Shown: positions 16,975 to 25,316 of the stretch, piece after piece
Layout: every line of letters begins with the position of its first letter
How positions within the stretch are numbered: position 1 is the stretch's first letter
Assembly: GCF_000355805.1 (NCBI RefSeq)
Contig: NZ_CM001837.1
Location: 3,109,966-3,173,965 of the forward strand
Source: Dokdonia sp. PRO95
Lineage (GTDB): Bacteria > Bacteroidota > Bacteroidia > Flavobacteriales > Flavobacteriaceae
Direction: 5' to 3'
Length of the DNA: 64,000 nucleotides
Notes under the pieces: model-generated
The model's database searches: none
Told to the model about the DNA's origin: nothing
The model's input: the letters and a program-made list of their open reading frames with translations, nothing else
Translations under genes and position numbers: made by a program

Positions 16975-19035
16975 CTATTGGTTAATAGACTCTAAATCAA
17001 GCAAAAAGGCATAATCTTCGGCAATTTCTTTTAAGGCTTCAAAGCGTCCAGAAGCACCACCATGACCAGCATCCATATTACAATGAAACATGACTTTTGT
17101 ATCCGCAACGTTCATTTCTCTTAATTTTGCCACCCATTTTGCTGGTTCCCAGTATTGCACTTGACTATCATGATATCCAGTGGTTACAAAGATATTTGGA
17201 TACGCTTTCGCGAAAGCGTTGTCATAAGGACTGTAGCTCTTCATGTACTCATAGTATTCCTTTTCATTAGGATTACCCCACTCATCATACTCCCCTGTAG
17301 TAAGCGGAATAGTATCATCAAGCATCGTAGTTACTACATCTACAAATGGTACAGCAGCGATTACACCATTATAAAGCTCTGGCGCTATATTTATAATTGC
17401 ACCCATTAATAAACCTCCAGCCGAACCTCCATAAGCATATAAATGACTAGCCGAAGTATAAGACTTACTTATCAAATGTTTTGAAACATCAATAAAGTCT
17501 GTAAACGTATTCTTTTTCTTGAGGAGTTTTCCATCCTCGTACCATTTTCTACCTAAATATTCACCTCCTCTCACGTGAGCAATTGCATATATAAAACCAC
17601 GGTCTAAAAGAGATAATCTTATTGTAGAAAAAGAAGGATCTGTCGTACTTCCATAACTTCCATAAGCATACTGTAATAATGGAGCAGTACCATCTAGCTG
17701 CGTTTCTTTATGATAGATTATAGAGACAGGAACTTTAACGCCATCTTGAGCAGTTGCCCAGATGCGCTCCATATTATAATTATTTTTATCAAAGGTTCCA
17801 CCCAAAACCTCTTGCTCTTTGAGCACTACTTTTTCTTGGGTAACCATATTAAAATCTATGACAGACGCAGGTGTATTAAGAGCATTGTATGCATATCTTA
17901 AAATCTGCGTATCAAAATCGATATTTGTGGTAGGGTAAGCATCATAAGTTTCATTATCAAATGGCAAATAATAGCTTTCTGTATTGTCCCATCGCTTAAT
18001 GTGAATTTTATTCAAACCATTATTGCGCTCACTTACCACAAGAAAATCCTTGAAAATCTCTACATCTTCTAGTAGGGTATCATCACGGTGAGGTATAACA
18101 TCTACCCAATTTTCCATTCCAGTAGCAGAAACTGGCGTTTTCATCAGTTTAAAGTTGGTCGCCTTATCCTTATTAGTCTGTATATAAAAAGAATCGTCAT
18201 AATGAGATACTGCATACTCTAGCCCCCTTGTACGTTCTTGAAAAACCTTAAAATCAGTAGTCCCTTTTGCCGCAGATGCAAAACGAAATTCACTTGTCAT
18301 CGTACTGTCAGAACCTATCATAATATAGTCCTTAGACTTTGACTTAAAAACATACGTATAGAATGTCTCATCATTTTCTTGATAAACAAGCTCGTCTTTA
18401 CTTGGATCTGTACCTAAGGTGTGCTTAAATATTTGATTAGACCTTAACGTTTCTTCATCTTTACGCGAGTAATAAACGGTTTTATTATCGTTAGACCAAA
18501 CGGCACCACCAGTAGTATTTTTAATTTCAGCTGGATAAATTTCTCCAGTCTTGAGGTTTTTAAACCTTATTGTATACTGTCTTCTACTTACTGTATCTAT
18601 TCCAAAAGCAGCAATCATATTATCCTCAGATACAGCATAACTGGCTTGACTAAAATAAGAATGTCCTTCTGCCATTTTATTATTATCAAAAACAACAATC
18701 TCTTCACTATCTAAGCTAGCTTCTTTTCTACAATATAAAGGATAGTCTTTTCCAGTCTCAAAACGACGATAGTACCAAAAACCGTTGTGTTTATATGGCA
18801 CCGAGGAATCATCTTCTTTGATACGCCCTTTCATTTCTTCAAAAAGCGATTGCTGAAAGTCCTTAGTATGAGCTGTAAGTTTATGATAATATTCATTCTC
18901 TTGATTTAAATAATCAAGAACCTCAGGAGCATCACGCTCTTTCATCCAGAAATATTCATCAGTTCGAATGTCTCCGTGTTTTTCTAATTGTACGGGAATT
19001 TTATTAGCTACAGGAGGTAATATGGGCTTTGTCAA
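16975..19035 (-). CDS. S9 family oligopeptidase (PtrB-like)
   Basis: 686 residues from the TTG at 19035. That start reads (M)TKPILPP, which fits homologue N-termini; the farther TTG at 19071 overlaps a TATTTTTG promoter element and the next ATG would delete conserved HGDIRTDEYFW. N-terminal beta-propeller, then an alpha/beta-hydrolase domain with the nucleophile Ser in GGSAGG, the Asp in GYHDSQVQYW and the His in DAGHGGASGR. Oligopeptidase B cleaves short peptides after basic residues; it lacks a signal peptide here and is likely cytoplasmic. A palindrome copy (17203-17218) is read NAFAKAY inside the hydrolase domain without disturbing it. Single gene; no terminator seen downstream. Confidence 0.9.
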   Translation of the reverse strand: MTKPILPPVANKIPVQLEKHGDIRTDEYFWMKERDAPEVLDYLNQENEYYHKLTAHTKDFQQSLFEEMKGRIKEDDSSVPYKHNGFWYYRRFETGKDYPLYCRKEASLDSEEIVVFDNNKMAEGHSYFSQASYAVSEDNMIAAFGIDTVSRRQYTIRFKNLKTGEIYPAEIKNTTGGAVWSNDNKTVYYSRKDEETLRSNQIFKHTLGTDPSKDELVYQENDETFYTYVFKSKSKDYIMIGSDSTMTSEFRFASAAKGTTDFKVFQERTRGLEYAVSHYDDSFYIQTNKDKATNFKLMKTPVSATGMENWVDVIPHRDDTLLEDVEIFKDFLVVSERNNGLNKIHIKRWDNTESYYLPFDNETYDAYPTTNIDFDTQILRYAYNALNTPASVIDFNMVTQEKVVLKEQEVLGGTFDKNNYNMERIWATAQDGVKVPVSIIYHKETQLDGTAPLLQYAYGSYGSTTDPSFSTIRLSLLDRGFIYAIAHVRGGEYLGRKWYEDGKLLKKKNTFTDFIDVSKHLISKSYTSASHLYAYGGSAGGLLMGAIINIAPELYNGVIAAVPFVDVVTTMLDDTIPLTTGEYDEWGNPNEKEYYEYMKSYSPYDNAFAKAYPNIFVTTGYHDSQVQYWEPAKWVAKLREMNVADTKVMFHCNMDAGHGGASGRFEALKEIAEDYAFLLDLESINQ
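17203..17218. repeat. palindrome copy inside oligopeptidase gene (read AFAKA)
   Basis: Perfect 16-bp copy in the coding sequence, read in the AFAKA phase on the minus strand. Confidence 0.95.
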
Positions 19036-19060
19036 AGTATTTTGTTTTAAAAACTGCTTG

Positions 19061-19068
19061 CAAAAATA
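19061..19068 (-). promoter_or_regulatory. -7 element TATTTTTG
   Basis: Matches TAnnTTTG, 25 bp before the TTG at 19035; it makes the farther TTG (19071) an unlikely start. No obvious -33. Confidence 0.5.
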
Positions 19069-19123
19069 CAACGCGTACGGTTAACTATTTTCCATTCTTG
19101 TAAATAGCTTCATAATCATTTAA

Positions 19124-19131
19124 TAACTTTG
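19124..19131 (+). promoter_or_regulatory. -7 element TAACTTTG
   Basis: Exact TAnnTTTG match 25 bp before the YbaB ATG, with a TTG at 19098-19100 (spacing 23 bp). Confidence 0.6.
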
Positions 19132-19156
19132 TTTTCTTAATATTAAACACAAAATT

Positions 19157-19480
19157 ATGTTTGGAGATATGATGGGCTTAATGGGTAAACTCCAGGAAGC
19201 AAAAGTAAAAGCAGAAGAAACAAAGGAACGTCTTAAAACAGTTCTTGTGGATGAGTCATCATCTGATAATTTGTTAAAACTTACAGTTACAGCAAGTGGA
19301 CGCTTAAAGGAGATCACTCTTGATGATAGTCTACTTGAAGATAAAGAGCAATTAGAAGATTATTTAATCTTAACCCTCAATAAAGCCTTAGAAAAAGCAC
19401 AAAGCATTCACGATACAGAAATGGCAGCAGTTGCCAAAGAAGGGATGCCTAACATCCCTGGTATGGATATGTTCAAGTAA
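19157..19480 (+). CDS. ybaB: YbaB/EbfC nucleoid-associated protein
   Basis: 107 residues, the usual length. The pattern is typical of YbaB/EbfC: an N-terminal helix ([20 protein letters not shown]), a central sheet with [17 protein letters not shown], and a C-terminal helix ending in [12 protein letters not shown]. These proteins form dimers that bind DNA with little sequence preference and help shape the nucleoid; in many bacteria they sit next to dnaX-recR, which is not the case here. The gene is a single transcription unit with a TAACTTTG promoter element and a strong terminator at 19502-19537. Assignment is confident; physiological role in this organism is not visible. Confidence 0.92.
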   Translation: MFGDMMGLMGKLQEAKVKAEETKERLKTVLVDESSSDNLLKLTVTASGRLKEITLDDSLLEDKEQLEDYLILTLNKALEKAQSIHDTEMAAVAKEGMPNIPGMDMFK

Positions 19481-19501
19481 GCATTATCCAATATTAAAAT
19501 T

Positions 19502-19537
19502 AAAAGCCAATCAATTAATTTGATTGGCTTTTTTTTG
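19502..19537 (+). terminator. rho-independent terminator
   Basis: Stem AAAAGCCAATCA / TGATTGGCTTTT followed by T8, 22 bp after ybaB. Confidence 0.9.
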
Positions 19538-19577
19538 GTTTACCGTATTAAACCAATAGTAGAGATTACTATAAATA

Positions 19578-19606
19578 AAAAAAGCGCCTTCTTACGAAGG
19601 CGCTTT
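19578..19606 (-). terminator. rho-independent terminator
   Basis: Stem AAAGCGCCTTC / GAAGGCGCTTT (19581-19591, 19596-19606), loop TTAC; T-run on the minus strand, directly after the OmpA-family gene. Confidence 0.88.
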
Positions 19607-19641
19607 AACATTGGGCTGGTTAGCTAATGTTTTATAAAGTC

Positions 19642-20748
19642 TTAGTTATTGATAAGACGGAATTCAGTACGACGGTTAGCAGCATGCTGACGCTCAGTAC
19701 AAGAAACACCATCTGCACAACGGTTTTTAAGCTTACGCTCACCAAATCCGTTTGCTACAAGAAGACTGTTGTTTACTCCTTTAGAAATAAGGTAGTTTGC
19801 TACAGACTGTGCACGACGCTCAGAAAGATCCTGGTTAGAAGAAGCAGCTCCTCTAGAATCAGTATGTGAAGCAATCTCTAATTTTACACCTGGGTTTTGA
19901 GCTAATAATGGCATAAGACGTGTGTCGATGATGCTTTTAGCAGCAGGAGTTAATGTTGCAGAGTTAGTATTCCAGTTGATTGGAAGTGCTTGGTACTCAA
20001 CAAGAGCACACTCAACTTCTCTCCAAGTAGTAAGACCACCTTTTTGCTTAAGAACTTCTTTAGATACAGTGTCAAAAGTTGCAGCAACTACATCTTCAGT
20101 AGTAGTAGCATCTTTTACCATTACAGTTTTAGTAATAGTTGCAAATTCAGCTGGGATTTCTTCCTCAACTACACGTGCTGGCTGATCAATTACTCTTACA
20201 GTGTAAGTTCCGTTTGCAGAAGCACCTGGAGTAGACTGTACAGTTGCATCAGAAGCTAAAGTACGCTTAGATACAGTAGTATATTCTGCTGGGTATCCTT
20301 TGTAACACCAGTAACGACAATCGTCAGGGTTAGAAGAAGCACAATCAGGAGCTGGAGCACCTAATTCCCACTGCGCATATGCAGATTTTACTTCAATAGT
20401 TTCAGTATCGTTAGAAAAAGATGCAGGAATTACTCTTAAAGAAGATCCTGAAGTACTTTTAACATAAGTTACTGTTTCAGTTTTGTAAGTAGCAGGAATT
20501 ACTCGAAGACGCTTAGAAGCTTCTTTTACCATAACACGCTCAGTAACTGTATCATATTGAGCAGGTACTACCTTAAGAACCTTGTAAGCAGGAGTCTTTT
20601 GGATTTGAACACTTTGAGTCTCATAAATGTCTGGAGTAGTACAACGTACATAACATTTTCCTGGCTCTGGGTTTGTTGGTAAATCTTGCGCTTGAACATT
20701 TGCAAATGCAAAACCTACAAAGGCACATAAAAATAAAATTTTCTTCAT
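19642..20748 (-). CDS. OmpA-family protein with tandem beta repeats
   Basis: 368 residues from the ATG at 20748, which gives a clear Sec signal (MKKILFLCAFVGFAFA, cut near NVQAQ); the longer start at 20790 is rejected. Residues ~25-250 contain about five degenerate repeats of ~35-45 residues with the pattern VxPAxYxTVTxxVxVKxA. Residues ~265-368 are an OmpA/MotB peptidoglycan-binding domain, with HTDSRG, NQDLSERRAQSVANYL and NRRTEF marking the Asp and Arg that hold diaminopimelate. No membrane barrel is evident, so it is likely a periplasmic or outer-membrane protein tying the envelope to the cell wall. The role of the repeats is unknown. TATTTTTG/TACTTTG promoter elements lie at 20787-20820. 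Confidence 0.88.
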   Translation of the reverse strand: MKKILFLCAFVGFAFANVQAQDLPTNPEPGKCYVRCTTPDIYETQSVQIQKTPAYKVLKVVPAQYDTVTERVMVKEASKRLRVIPATYKTETVTYVKSTSGSSLRVIPASFSNDTETIEVKSAYAQWELGAPAPDCASSNPDDCRYWCYKGYPAEYTTVSKRTLASDATVQSTPGASANGTYTVRVIDQPARVVEEEIPAEFATITKTVMVKDATTTEDVVAATFDTVSKEVLKQKGGLTTWREVECALVEYQALPINWNTNSATLTPAAKSIIDTRLMPLLAQNPGVKLEIASHTDSRGAASSNQDLSERRAQSVANYLISKGVNNSLLVANGFGERKLKNRCADGVSCTERQHAANRRTEFRLINN

Positions 20749-20786
20749 AATGTTGATTTTAAAAGTAATTGTTGTGAATTTCAATT

Positions 20787-20820
20787 TCAAAGTACAAAAA
20801 TAAGTGCTTTCCCTAACAAA
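20787..20820 (-). promoter_or_regulatory. promoter region: TATTTTTG / TACTTTGA with -33 TTTG
   Basis: Minus strand: -33 TTTG (20817-20820) and two overlapping -7 candidates, TATTTTTG (20795-20802) and TACTTTGA (20787-20794); spacing favours the latter (22 bp). It lies over the discarded upstream start of the OmpA-family gene. Confidence 0.5.
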
Positions 20821-20940
20821 TGCGTTAACTTTTTTTTAAGAATTTTAAATTCTGACGAAATCACATCTTTTACCGATGAAATACATGAATAAAATGAAAC
20901 TTAGCAATTGTTATGATATTAATGCATAAATCCTCAAAAA

Positions 20941-21969
20941 CTAGACACTCTCAAATTTCTTCAAAACGTCTAAAACAAGCTTATGAGAAGCTTCACTGTA
21001 GTCATAATGAGTAACAATTCTCAACTTACCCTGCCCCATATCACTTATAACAATATTATTATCAATGAGATAACTCAAAAAAGCAGCTTCATCAGTAGTT
21101 TCTTTAAGATTAAATATTAAAATGTTGGTCTCTATTTCTTCGACAGATTTTATATATGATAACGAGTCAAGTAATTTTCCAATTTCTTTTGCTTTAGAAT
21201 GATCATCGGCCATTCTATTTATGTGATGATCTAAGGCATATAAACCAGCAGCTGCCATAAAGCCCACTTGCCTCATTCCTCCACCTAATACCTTACGCAC
21301 GCGCATAGCTTTATTCATAAATTGCTGTTTACCTACTAAAACAGAACCCATAGGAGCTCCAAGTCCTTTGGATAAACACACAGAAATCGTATCAAATAGC
21401 TCTCCATAAGAGCTAGCCGTTTGACCAGTAGCTACAAATGCATTCCATAAACGCGCTCCATCTAGATGTAATCCTAGACCATGGGCATCACAAACTTCTT
21501 TAATTTTTACAATCTCATCAAGATCATAACAAGCACCACCACCTTTATTAGTTGTGTTTTCTAGACATACCAATGTTGTAAGCGGGCTATGATAAAAATC
21601 TGGTGGATTTATAGCATCTTCCACCTGCGCTGCAGTTATTAAACCACGATGACCATCTATAAGCTTGCATGAAACTCCACTATTAAAGGACACTCCTCCA
21701 CCTTCATAATTATAAACGTGTGCATACTTATCTGCGATGAGTTGTTCTCCAGGTTGGGTGTGAATTTTTATGGCAGCTTGATTAGTCATACTTCCTGTAG
21801 GGAAATAGAGCGCGCTATCCATCCCAAACATCTCTGCAATACGCTGTTCAAGCTTATTTACCGTGGGATCCTCTTTATAAACATCGTCGCCCACTTCTGC
21901 ACGCATCATATAATCAAGCATTTCAGGCGTAGGCTTTGTAATTGTATCAGAACGTAAATCTATTTTCAT
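20941..21969 (-). CDS. ltaE: low-specificity L-threonine aldolase
   Basis: 342 residues from the ATG at 21969 (the frame also opens with a TTG one codon earlier). Fold-type I PLP enzyme of the threonine aldolase / beta-eliminating lyase family: IDLRSDTITKP at the N-terminus, VGDDVY, FPTGSMTNQ, HLDGARLWNA for the cofactor-contacting Asp, and the Schiff-base Lys in CLSKGLGAPMGS. It splits L-threonine or L-allo-threonine into glycine and acetaldehyde in the cytoplasm, serving glycine supply or threonine breakdown. The family also includes related lyases, but the motif set and length fit threonine aldolase well. Monocistronic by appearance; downstream gap to the OmpA gene is 190 bp with no clear terminator. 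Confidence 0.88.
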   Translation of the reverse strand: MKIDLRSDTITKPTPEMLDYMMRAEVGDDVYKEDPTVNKLEQRIAEMFGMDSALYFPTGSMTNQAAIKIHTQPGEQLIADKYAHVYNYEGGGVSFNSGVSCKLIDGHRGLITAAQVEDAINPPDFYHSPLTTLVCLENTTNKGGGACYDLDEIVKIKEVCDAHGLGLHLDGARLWNAFVATGQTASSYGELFDTISVCLSKGLGAPMGSVLVGKQQFMNKAMRVRKVLGGGMRQVGFMAAAGLYALDHHINRMADDHSKAKEIGKLLDSLSYIKSVEEIETNILIFNLKETTDEAAFLSYLIDNNIVISDMGQGKLRIVTHYDYSEASHKLVLDVLKKFESV

Positions 21970-22038
21970 CAAAAAATATAGGTATTAATTAAGGAGATTG
22001 TTAGCTAATCTCCATTATGATTGGCTTAATAATGTATG

Positions 22039-22054
22039 CGCTTTCGCGAAAATG
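22039..22054. repeat. palindrome copy (right arm degenerate)
   Basis: CGCTTTCGCGAAAATG, core intact; it directly abuts the stop codon of the metalloprotease gene. Confidence 0.85.
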
Positions 22055-24451
22055 TTATTCAAAACACCCTATAGGCGATCCATCGGGAATCTTAGGTGAT
22101 GGAAGAACTTTAAACTTCTCTGGTGATTTCAAAAAGTCCTTAATCTCATCTACCATAAATGCAGCATTAGCATCAGAGGATTTTGAACCAAAATTAGACA
22201 TCACCTCTTTTAACTGTGCTTTTGCAAAAGCCTTAGTTTGTGGTATCGCCCTTGAATGATTTGCAAGGTTCATTAGGTGCTTCAGTACATTATAATTTAT
22301 AGTCTGCTGCACCTCCTTGTGGTAACTATCTGATTCTTTTGAATAAAGTGTAGCCTCAACTAAAGTCTCTAACATACCATCTAATCCCATTTGCTTACTA
22401 TCTAATGCCTTCTGTTGCACTAGTCTGTTTGCTCGTTCTGGGTGCAATAGCAAACCTAATGTCATATCACTAGCTGTCGCTGCTGCGCCTAGTGCATCAA
22501 ATGCTACTCCATCATTACTTTTAAAACTTTCTCTAGAGCGATAATAGCCCTGCGCTCTAGGTGGAAATAAAGCCAATTTATCTTTGGGAATTGCTAGTTG
22601 GCTAGCGGTAAGTGTTTTTAAAACACTTTTTAAAGCTCTCTGCTGCTCTTTGGGCGTAAGTGTTTCTGTTACTTTGAGATTATTATCTCCTTTAACAGCA
22701 TAGTTATAATCAAGACCTCCTATCATCTTTACTGCTCCTTCGGTTTGATATCTATGATAGAAATATAAAGGGACAAAAACATCTTCAAGCACTGAGTATG
22801 GCTCGTTTGTACGGATGTTGTCTATAGAAAAGTTTGAAATTGCACCTTTTCTAAGAACAAGCATTTTCTCTAACTCATCTGCCGCATCTGTTCCGTTATC
22901 CCATAAGTGTGCTTTATAATGTGCTCCGCCTTGAGCTCTTGCATCACTATCTGTAATGTATCGCAATCCTGCCTTTTCTGCACTAGTAAGTATATTATCA
23001 AGAAAGACCTCTTCTGATGTTCCCTGAGGTGCCACTCCGTAGCTATAGTTAACAGTTACTTTATCCCAAGCTCCTATTCCTGTGGCGTAGGCATTAGAAA
23101 AATCTACTTCGTCACCAGACCATGTAAGTGTAGGGTGTGGATAATCCATCACACTTGCTCTATTTTCTGTACTAGCAGCAAAGTTATGTGCAAAACCAAT
23201 GGTGTGTCCCACTTCGTGAGCGCTTAGCTGGCGTATTCTAGCTAACGCCATTTCTAGCATAGGCTTGTAATTATCATCTCTTTCGGCAAAAGGTTTATTC
23301 ATGAGCGCTTGAGCAATAAGGAAATCTTGACGAATACGCAGACTCCCTAAACTTACATGACCTTTGATAATCTCACCCGTACGTGGGTCTGTAACGCTTG
23401 CTCCATAACTCCACCCTCTTGTACTGCGATGTACCCATTGTATCACGTTATATCGCACGTCCATAGGATCTGCATTTTCGGGTAACATTTTTACTTGAAA
23501 AGCATCTTTAAAACCAGCAGCTTCATAGGCTTGATTCCACCAGCTGGCTCCTTCTAATAATGCAGAACGAACAGGTTCTGGAGTACCTGGGTCTAGATAA
23601 TATATGATAGGCTCTACCGACCCACTTACTGCTGCCGTTGGGTTTTTCTTTTCTAAACGGTGACGGTTTGCATAACGTTTTACAATAGGCTCTTGTATAG
23701 GTGTTGCATAATCTAGATATGTAGTTGAGATATTTCCAGCTCTTGGATCAAAACGTCTAGGTGTATAATTATCATCTGGTAATTTTACAAATGAGTAATG
23801 TTGCACCACTGTGAGTGCACTCGCATCTGGAGCTACACTTCTTATGTTTCTGCCAGTAGGTGTACCTTTAAATGTAAGTAGCGCTTCAAACTCTGTATTT
23901 TCTGGAAATGCTTTTGTGCGTTCCATATACATTGCGCTTCTAGTCTTATCTAATTTATAGGCTCCTTCTTTACTTCGCTTTAATCTAGCAGCCACTCCAT
24001 GAGTGTCTTCTAGTAAAAATGGTGTGAAATCAATGAGGTACTTCCCTCCTTTTGTTTCCTTAATAGGAAACCCAAACAGCACCGACTTTGCAAATGCTTC
24101 CTCTATAGATTTACGCTCTAAGGCATTATCAGTGTTTGCTCGGTATTTTAAATTAGGCTGGACTAGTAATAATTTATTACCTGCCTTTTGAAACTTTACA
24201 ACCGCAGTTCCTCCTAGTTGACCTCTATCTATCCCAATATCATTACTTCCTAAACCTGTGCGAAGAGAGTGAACATATAAAAACTCCTCATCCAGCTTAT
24301 CTACCTCTACATATACTTTATCCTCGCTTTCGTCATAGTGAAGGGTGAAGAAACCCTTTTCTGTAACGAGGTCTTTTTTTGTTTCTAAAAATTGTGCGAA
24401 GGCAGAGCTTGCGACAAGCAAGGTAACGGTGAGAATTAGATATTTTTTCAT
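22055..24451 (-). CDS. secreted zinc-dependent metalloprotease, metzincin-like (DUF4953/DUF5117 type)
   Basis: 798 residues with a Sec signal peptide (MKKYLILTVTLLVASSAFAQ). An N-terminal DUF5117-like region (~25-260) precedes the catalytic part: zinc motif HEVGHTIGFAH (HExxHxxGxxH, metzincin type) followed by SVMDYPHP, which looks like the Met-turn. The C-terminal ~300 residues are helical. Proteins of this type are common, often in several copies, in marine Bacteroidota and are assumed to be periplasmic or exported proteases; substrates are unknown. No T9SS sorting tail is visible. The palindrome copy abuts its stop codon. Upstream is the GC-rich block at 24545-24660, which could be a leader or separate RNA. 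Confidence 0.88.
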   Translation of the reverse strand: MKKYLILTVTLLVASSAFAQFLETKKDLVTEKGFFTLHYDESEDKVYVEVDKLDEEFLYVHSLRTGLGSNDIGIDRGQLGGTAVVKFQKAGNKLLLVQPNLKYRANTDNALERKSIEEAFAKSVLFGFPIKETKGGKYLIDFTPFLLEDTHGVAARLKRSKEGAYKLDKTRSAMYMERTKAFPENTEFEALLTFKGTPTGRNIRSVAPDASALTVVQHYSFVKLPDDNYTPRRFDPRAGNISTTYLDYATPIQEPIVKRYANRHRLEKKNPTAAVSGSVEPIIYYLDPGTPEPVRSALLEGASWWNQAYEAAGFKDAFQVKMLPENADPMDVRYNVIQWVHRSTRGWSYGASVTDPRTGEIIKGHVSLGSLRIRQDFLIAQALMNKPFAERDDNYKPMLEMALARIRQLSAHEVGHTIGFAHNFAASTENRASVMDYPHPTLTWSGDEVDFSNAYATGIGAWDKVTVNYSYGVAPQGTSEEVFLDNILTSAEKAGLRYITDSDARAQGGAHYKAHLWDNGTDAADELEKMLVLRKGAISNFSIDNIRTNEPYSVLEDVFVPLYFYHRYQTEGAVKMIGGLDYNYAVKGDNNLKVTETLTPKEQQRALKSVLKTLTASQLAIPKDKLALFPPRAQGYYRSRESFKSNDGVAFDALGAAATASDMTLGLLLHPERANRLVQQKALDSKQMGLDGMLETLVEATLYSKESDSYHKEVQQTINYNVLKHLMNLANHSRAIPQTKAFAKAQLKEVMSNFGSKSSDANAAFMVDEIKDFLKSPEKFKVLPSPKIPDGSPIGCFE

Positions 24452-24544
24452 GGATTGCTGTTAAGGTTGTCTAAGATACGTGTTTAGCTCAAAAAAGTAA
24501 ATCCAAATATCAAAATAGCTAATATCATCTGGCTGAATATAGTA

Positions 24545-24660
24545 GGGACACACAACACCCTCCAAGCTAGCCCCGATTGCCGTGTAAATCCCACAGCTGC
24601 CTGGCGCAGCCGGCGCGAGGAATTGCAACAGAAAGCGGGAAACCTAGTGTCCGGTTACAC
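24545..24660. ncRNA. candidate structured RNA or element remnant (GC-rich, foldable), unknown family
   Basis: The gap 24452-24766 has no gene, but 24561-24660 is 59 of 100 bases G+C by my count, against a much lower genome average. Nested complementarity is visible: GGACAC (24546-24551) with GTGTCC (24647-24652), GTGTAA (24582-24587) with TTACAC (24655-24660), and a hairpin GCTGC / GCAGC (24596-24610). The first two pairs overlap in a way that allows alternative folds. It does not match tmRNA, RNase P, SRP or cobalamin-riboswitch signatures I know; the phrase GAGGAATTGCAACAGAAAG faintly recalls group II intron domain I. Orientation cannot be decided. Confidence 0.4.
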
Positions 24661-24686
24661 AGCGACCAATATGCTCCAAACAAAAA

Positions 24687-24711
24687 AAGAGCACCCCAAG
24701 GGATGCTCTTT
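24687..24711 (-). terminator. terminator of the sigma/DUF4252 operon
   Basis: AGAGCACCC / GGATGCTCT hairpin with one mismatch and an eight-base T-run on the minus strand, ~55 bp after the last DUF4252 gene. Confidence 0.8.
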
Positions 24712-24766
24712 ATATATGGAAAGCCTATCGCCAAATAGGACTCATGCGTTCAACATTTTTTGATCA

Positions 24767-25315
24767 TTACTGATTTTCAAAAACTTCCATAATACTGCCA
24801 AACTGAGATACGTCTATATCACTTTTGTTAAGTGACTCTGCCATGCGCATCATATCTCCTATATTCATGTCATTACCTAACAGACGAGCCAGAACGAATC
24901 CTTTATTCTCATCTGCACCAAAGAAAATTACTTCATCGATAGCCTCTTCTTCTCCTTTAAAATAAAGGCGCATTTGCCCCATATCTCCAGAAGCTTTCAT
25001 AAGCTCTTCATAATCATCTGAGGTAAGGATATCTTTTACTTTATCACGCTCTATCTGCATGGCTGCAGTGTCTCCAGATTTTGTTTGATATGCCATAAGA
25101 TTGATCTTACGCACGGTCTTAAAAACCTTTTGTTGCTCCTCTGTTAATGCCTCTACATTCTTACCCAGCAGGCTTGTAGGTACATCTACAAGAATGAAAT
25201 CGCCATTCTCCTGATTGTCTACATAATACTCTTGTAAAGACTGCTTATTACTACAACTGGCTAGTGTAAGAACAGCTAGCACTGCAGTGATGGTTACTTT
25301 TATAAATGTGTTCAT
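24767..25315 (-). CDS. DUF4252 lipoprotein (last gene of ECF sigma operon)
   Basis: 182 residues. A lipoprotein signal ends at LASC (Cys ~21), so it is probably anchored in an envelope membrane facing the periplasm. The rest fits DUF4252, a Bacteroidota family nearly always encoded next to an ECF sigma factor; no enzymatic motif is visible. It starts 1 bp from the stop of a second DUF4252 gene (gene order sigma, anti-sigma, DUF4252, DUF4252), so the two are certainly co-transcribed and are distant paralogues. Function is unknown; a role in an envelope-stress response controlled by the sigma factor is the contextual guess. The strong terminator at 24687-24711 closes the operon. Confidence 0.85.
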   Translation of the reverse strand: MNTFIKVTITAVLAVLTLASCSNKQSLQEYYVDNQENGDFILVDVPTSLLGKNVEALTEEQQKVFKTVRKINLMAYQTKSGDTAAMQIERDKVKDILTSDDYEELMKASGDMGQMRLYFKGEEEAIDEVIFFGADENKGFVLARLLGNDMNIGDMMRMAESLNKSDIDVSQFGSIMEVFENQ

Positions 25316-25316
25316 C

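Noticed and set aside
24561-24660. tmRNA, RNase P RNA, SRP RNA or cobalamin riboswitch in the GC-rich gap
   Set aside because: I looked for the conserved cores (for example RNase P CR I, SRP GGAA loop, cobalamin box) and did not find them; only a weak resemblance to group II intron domain I remains.
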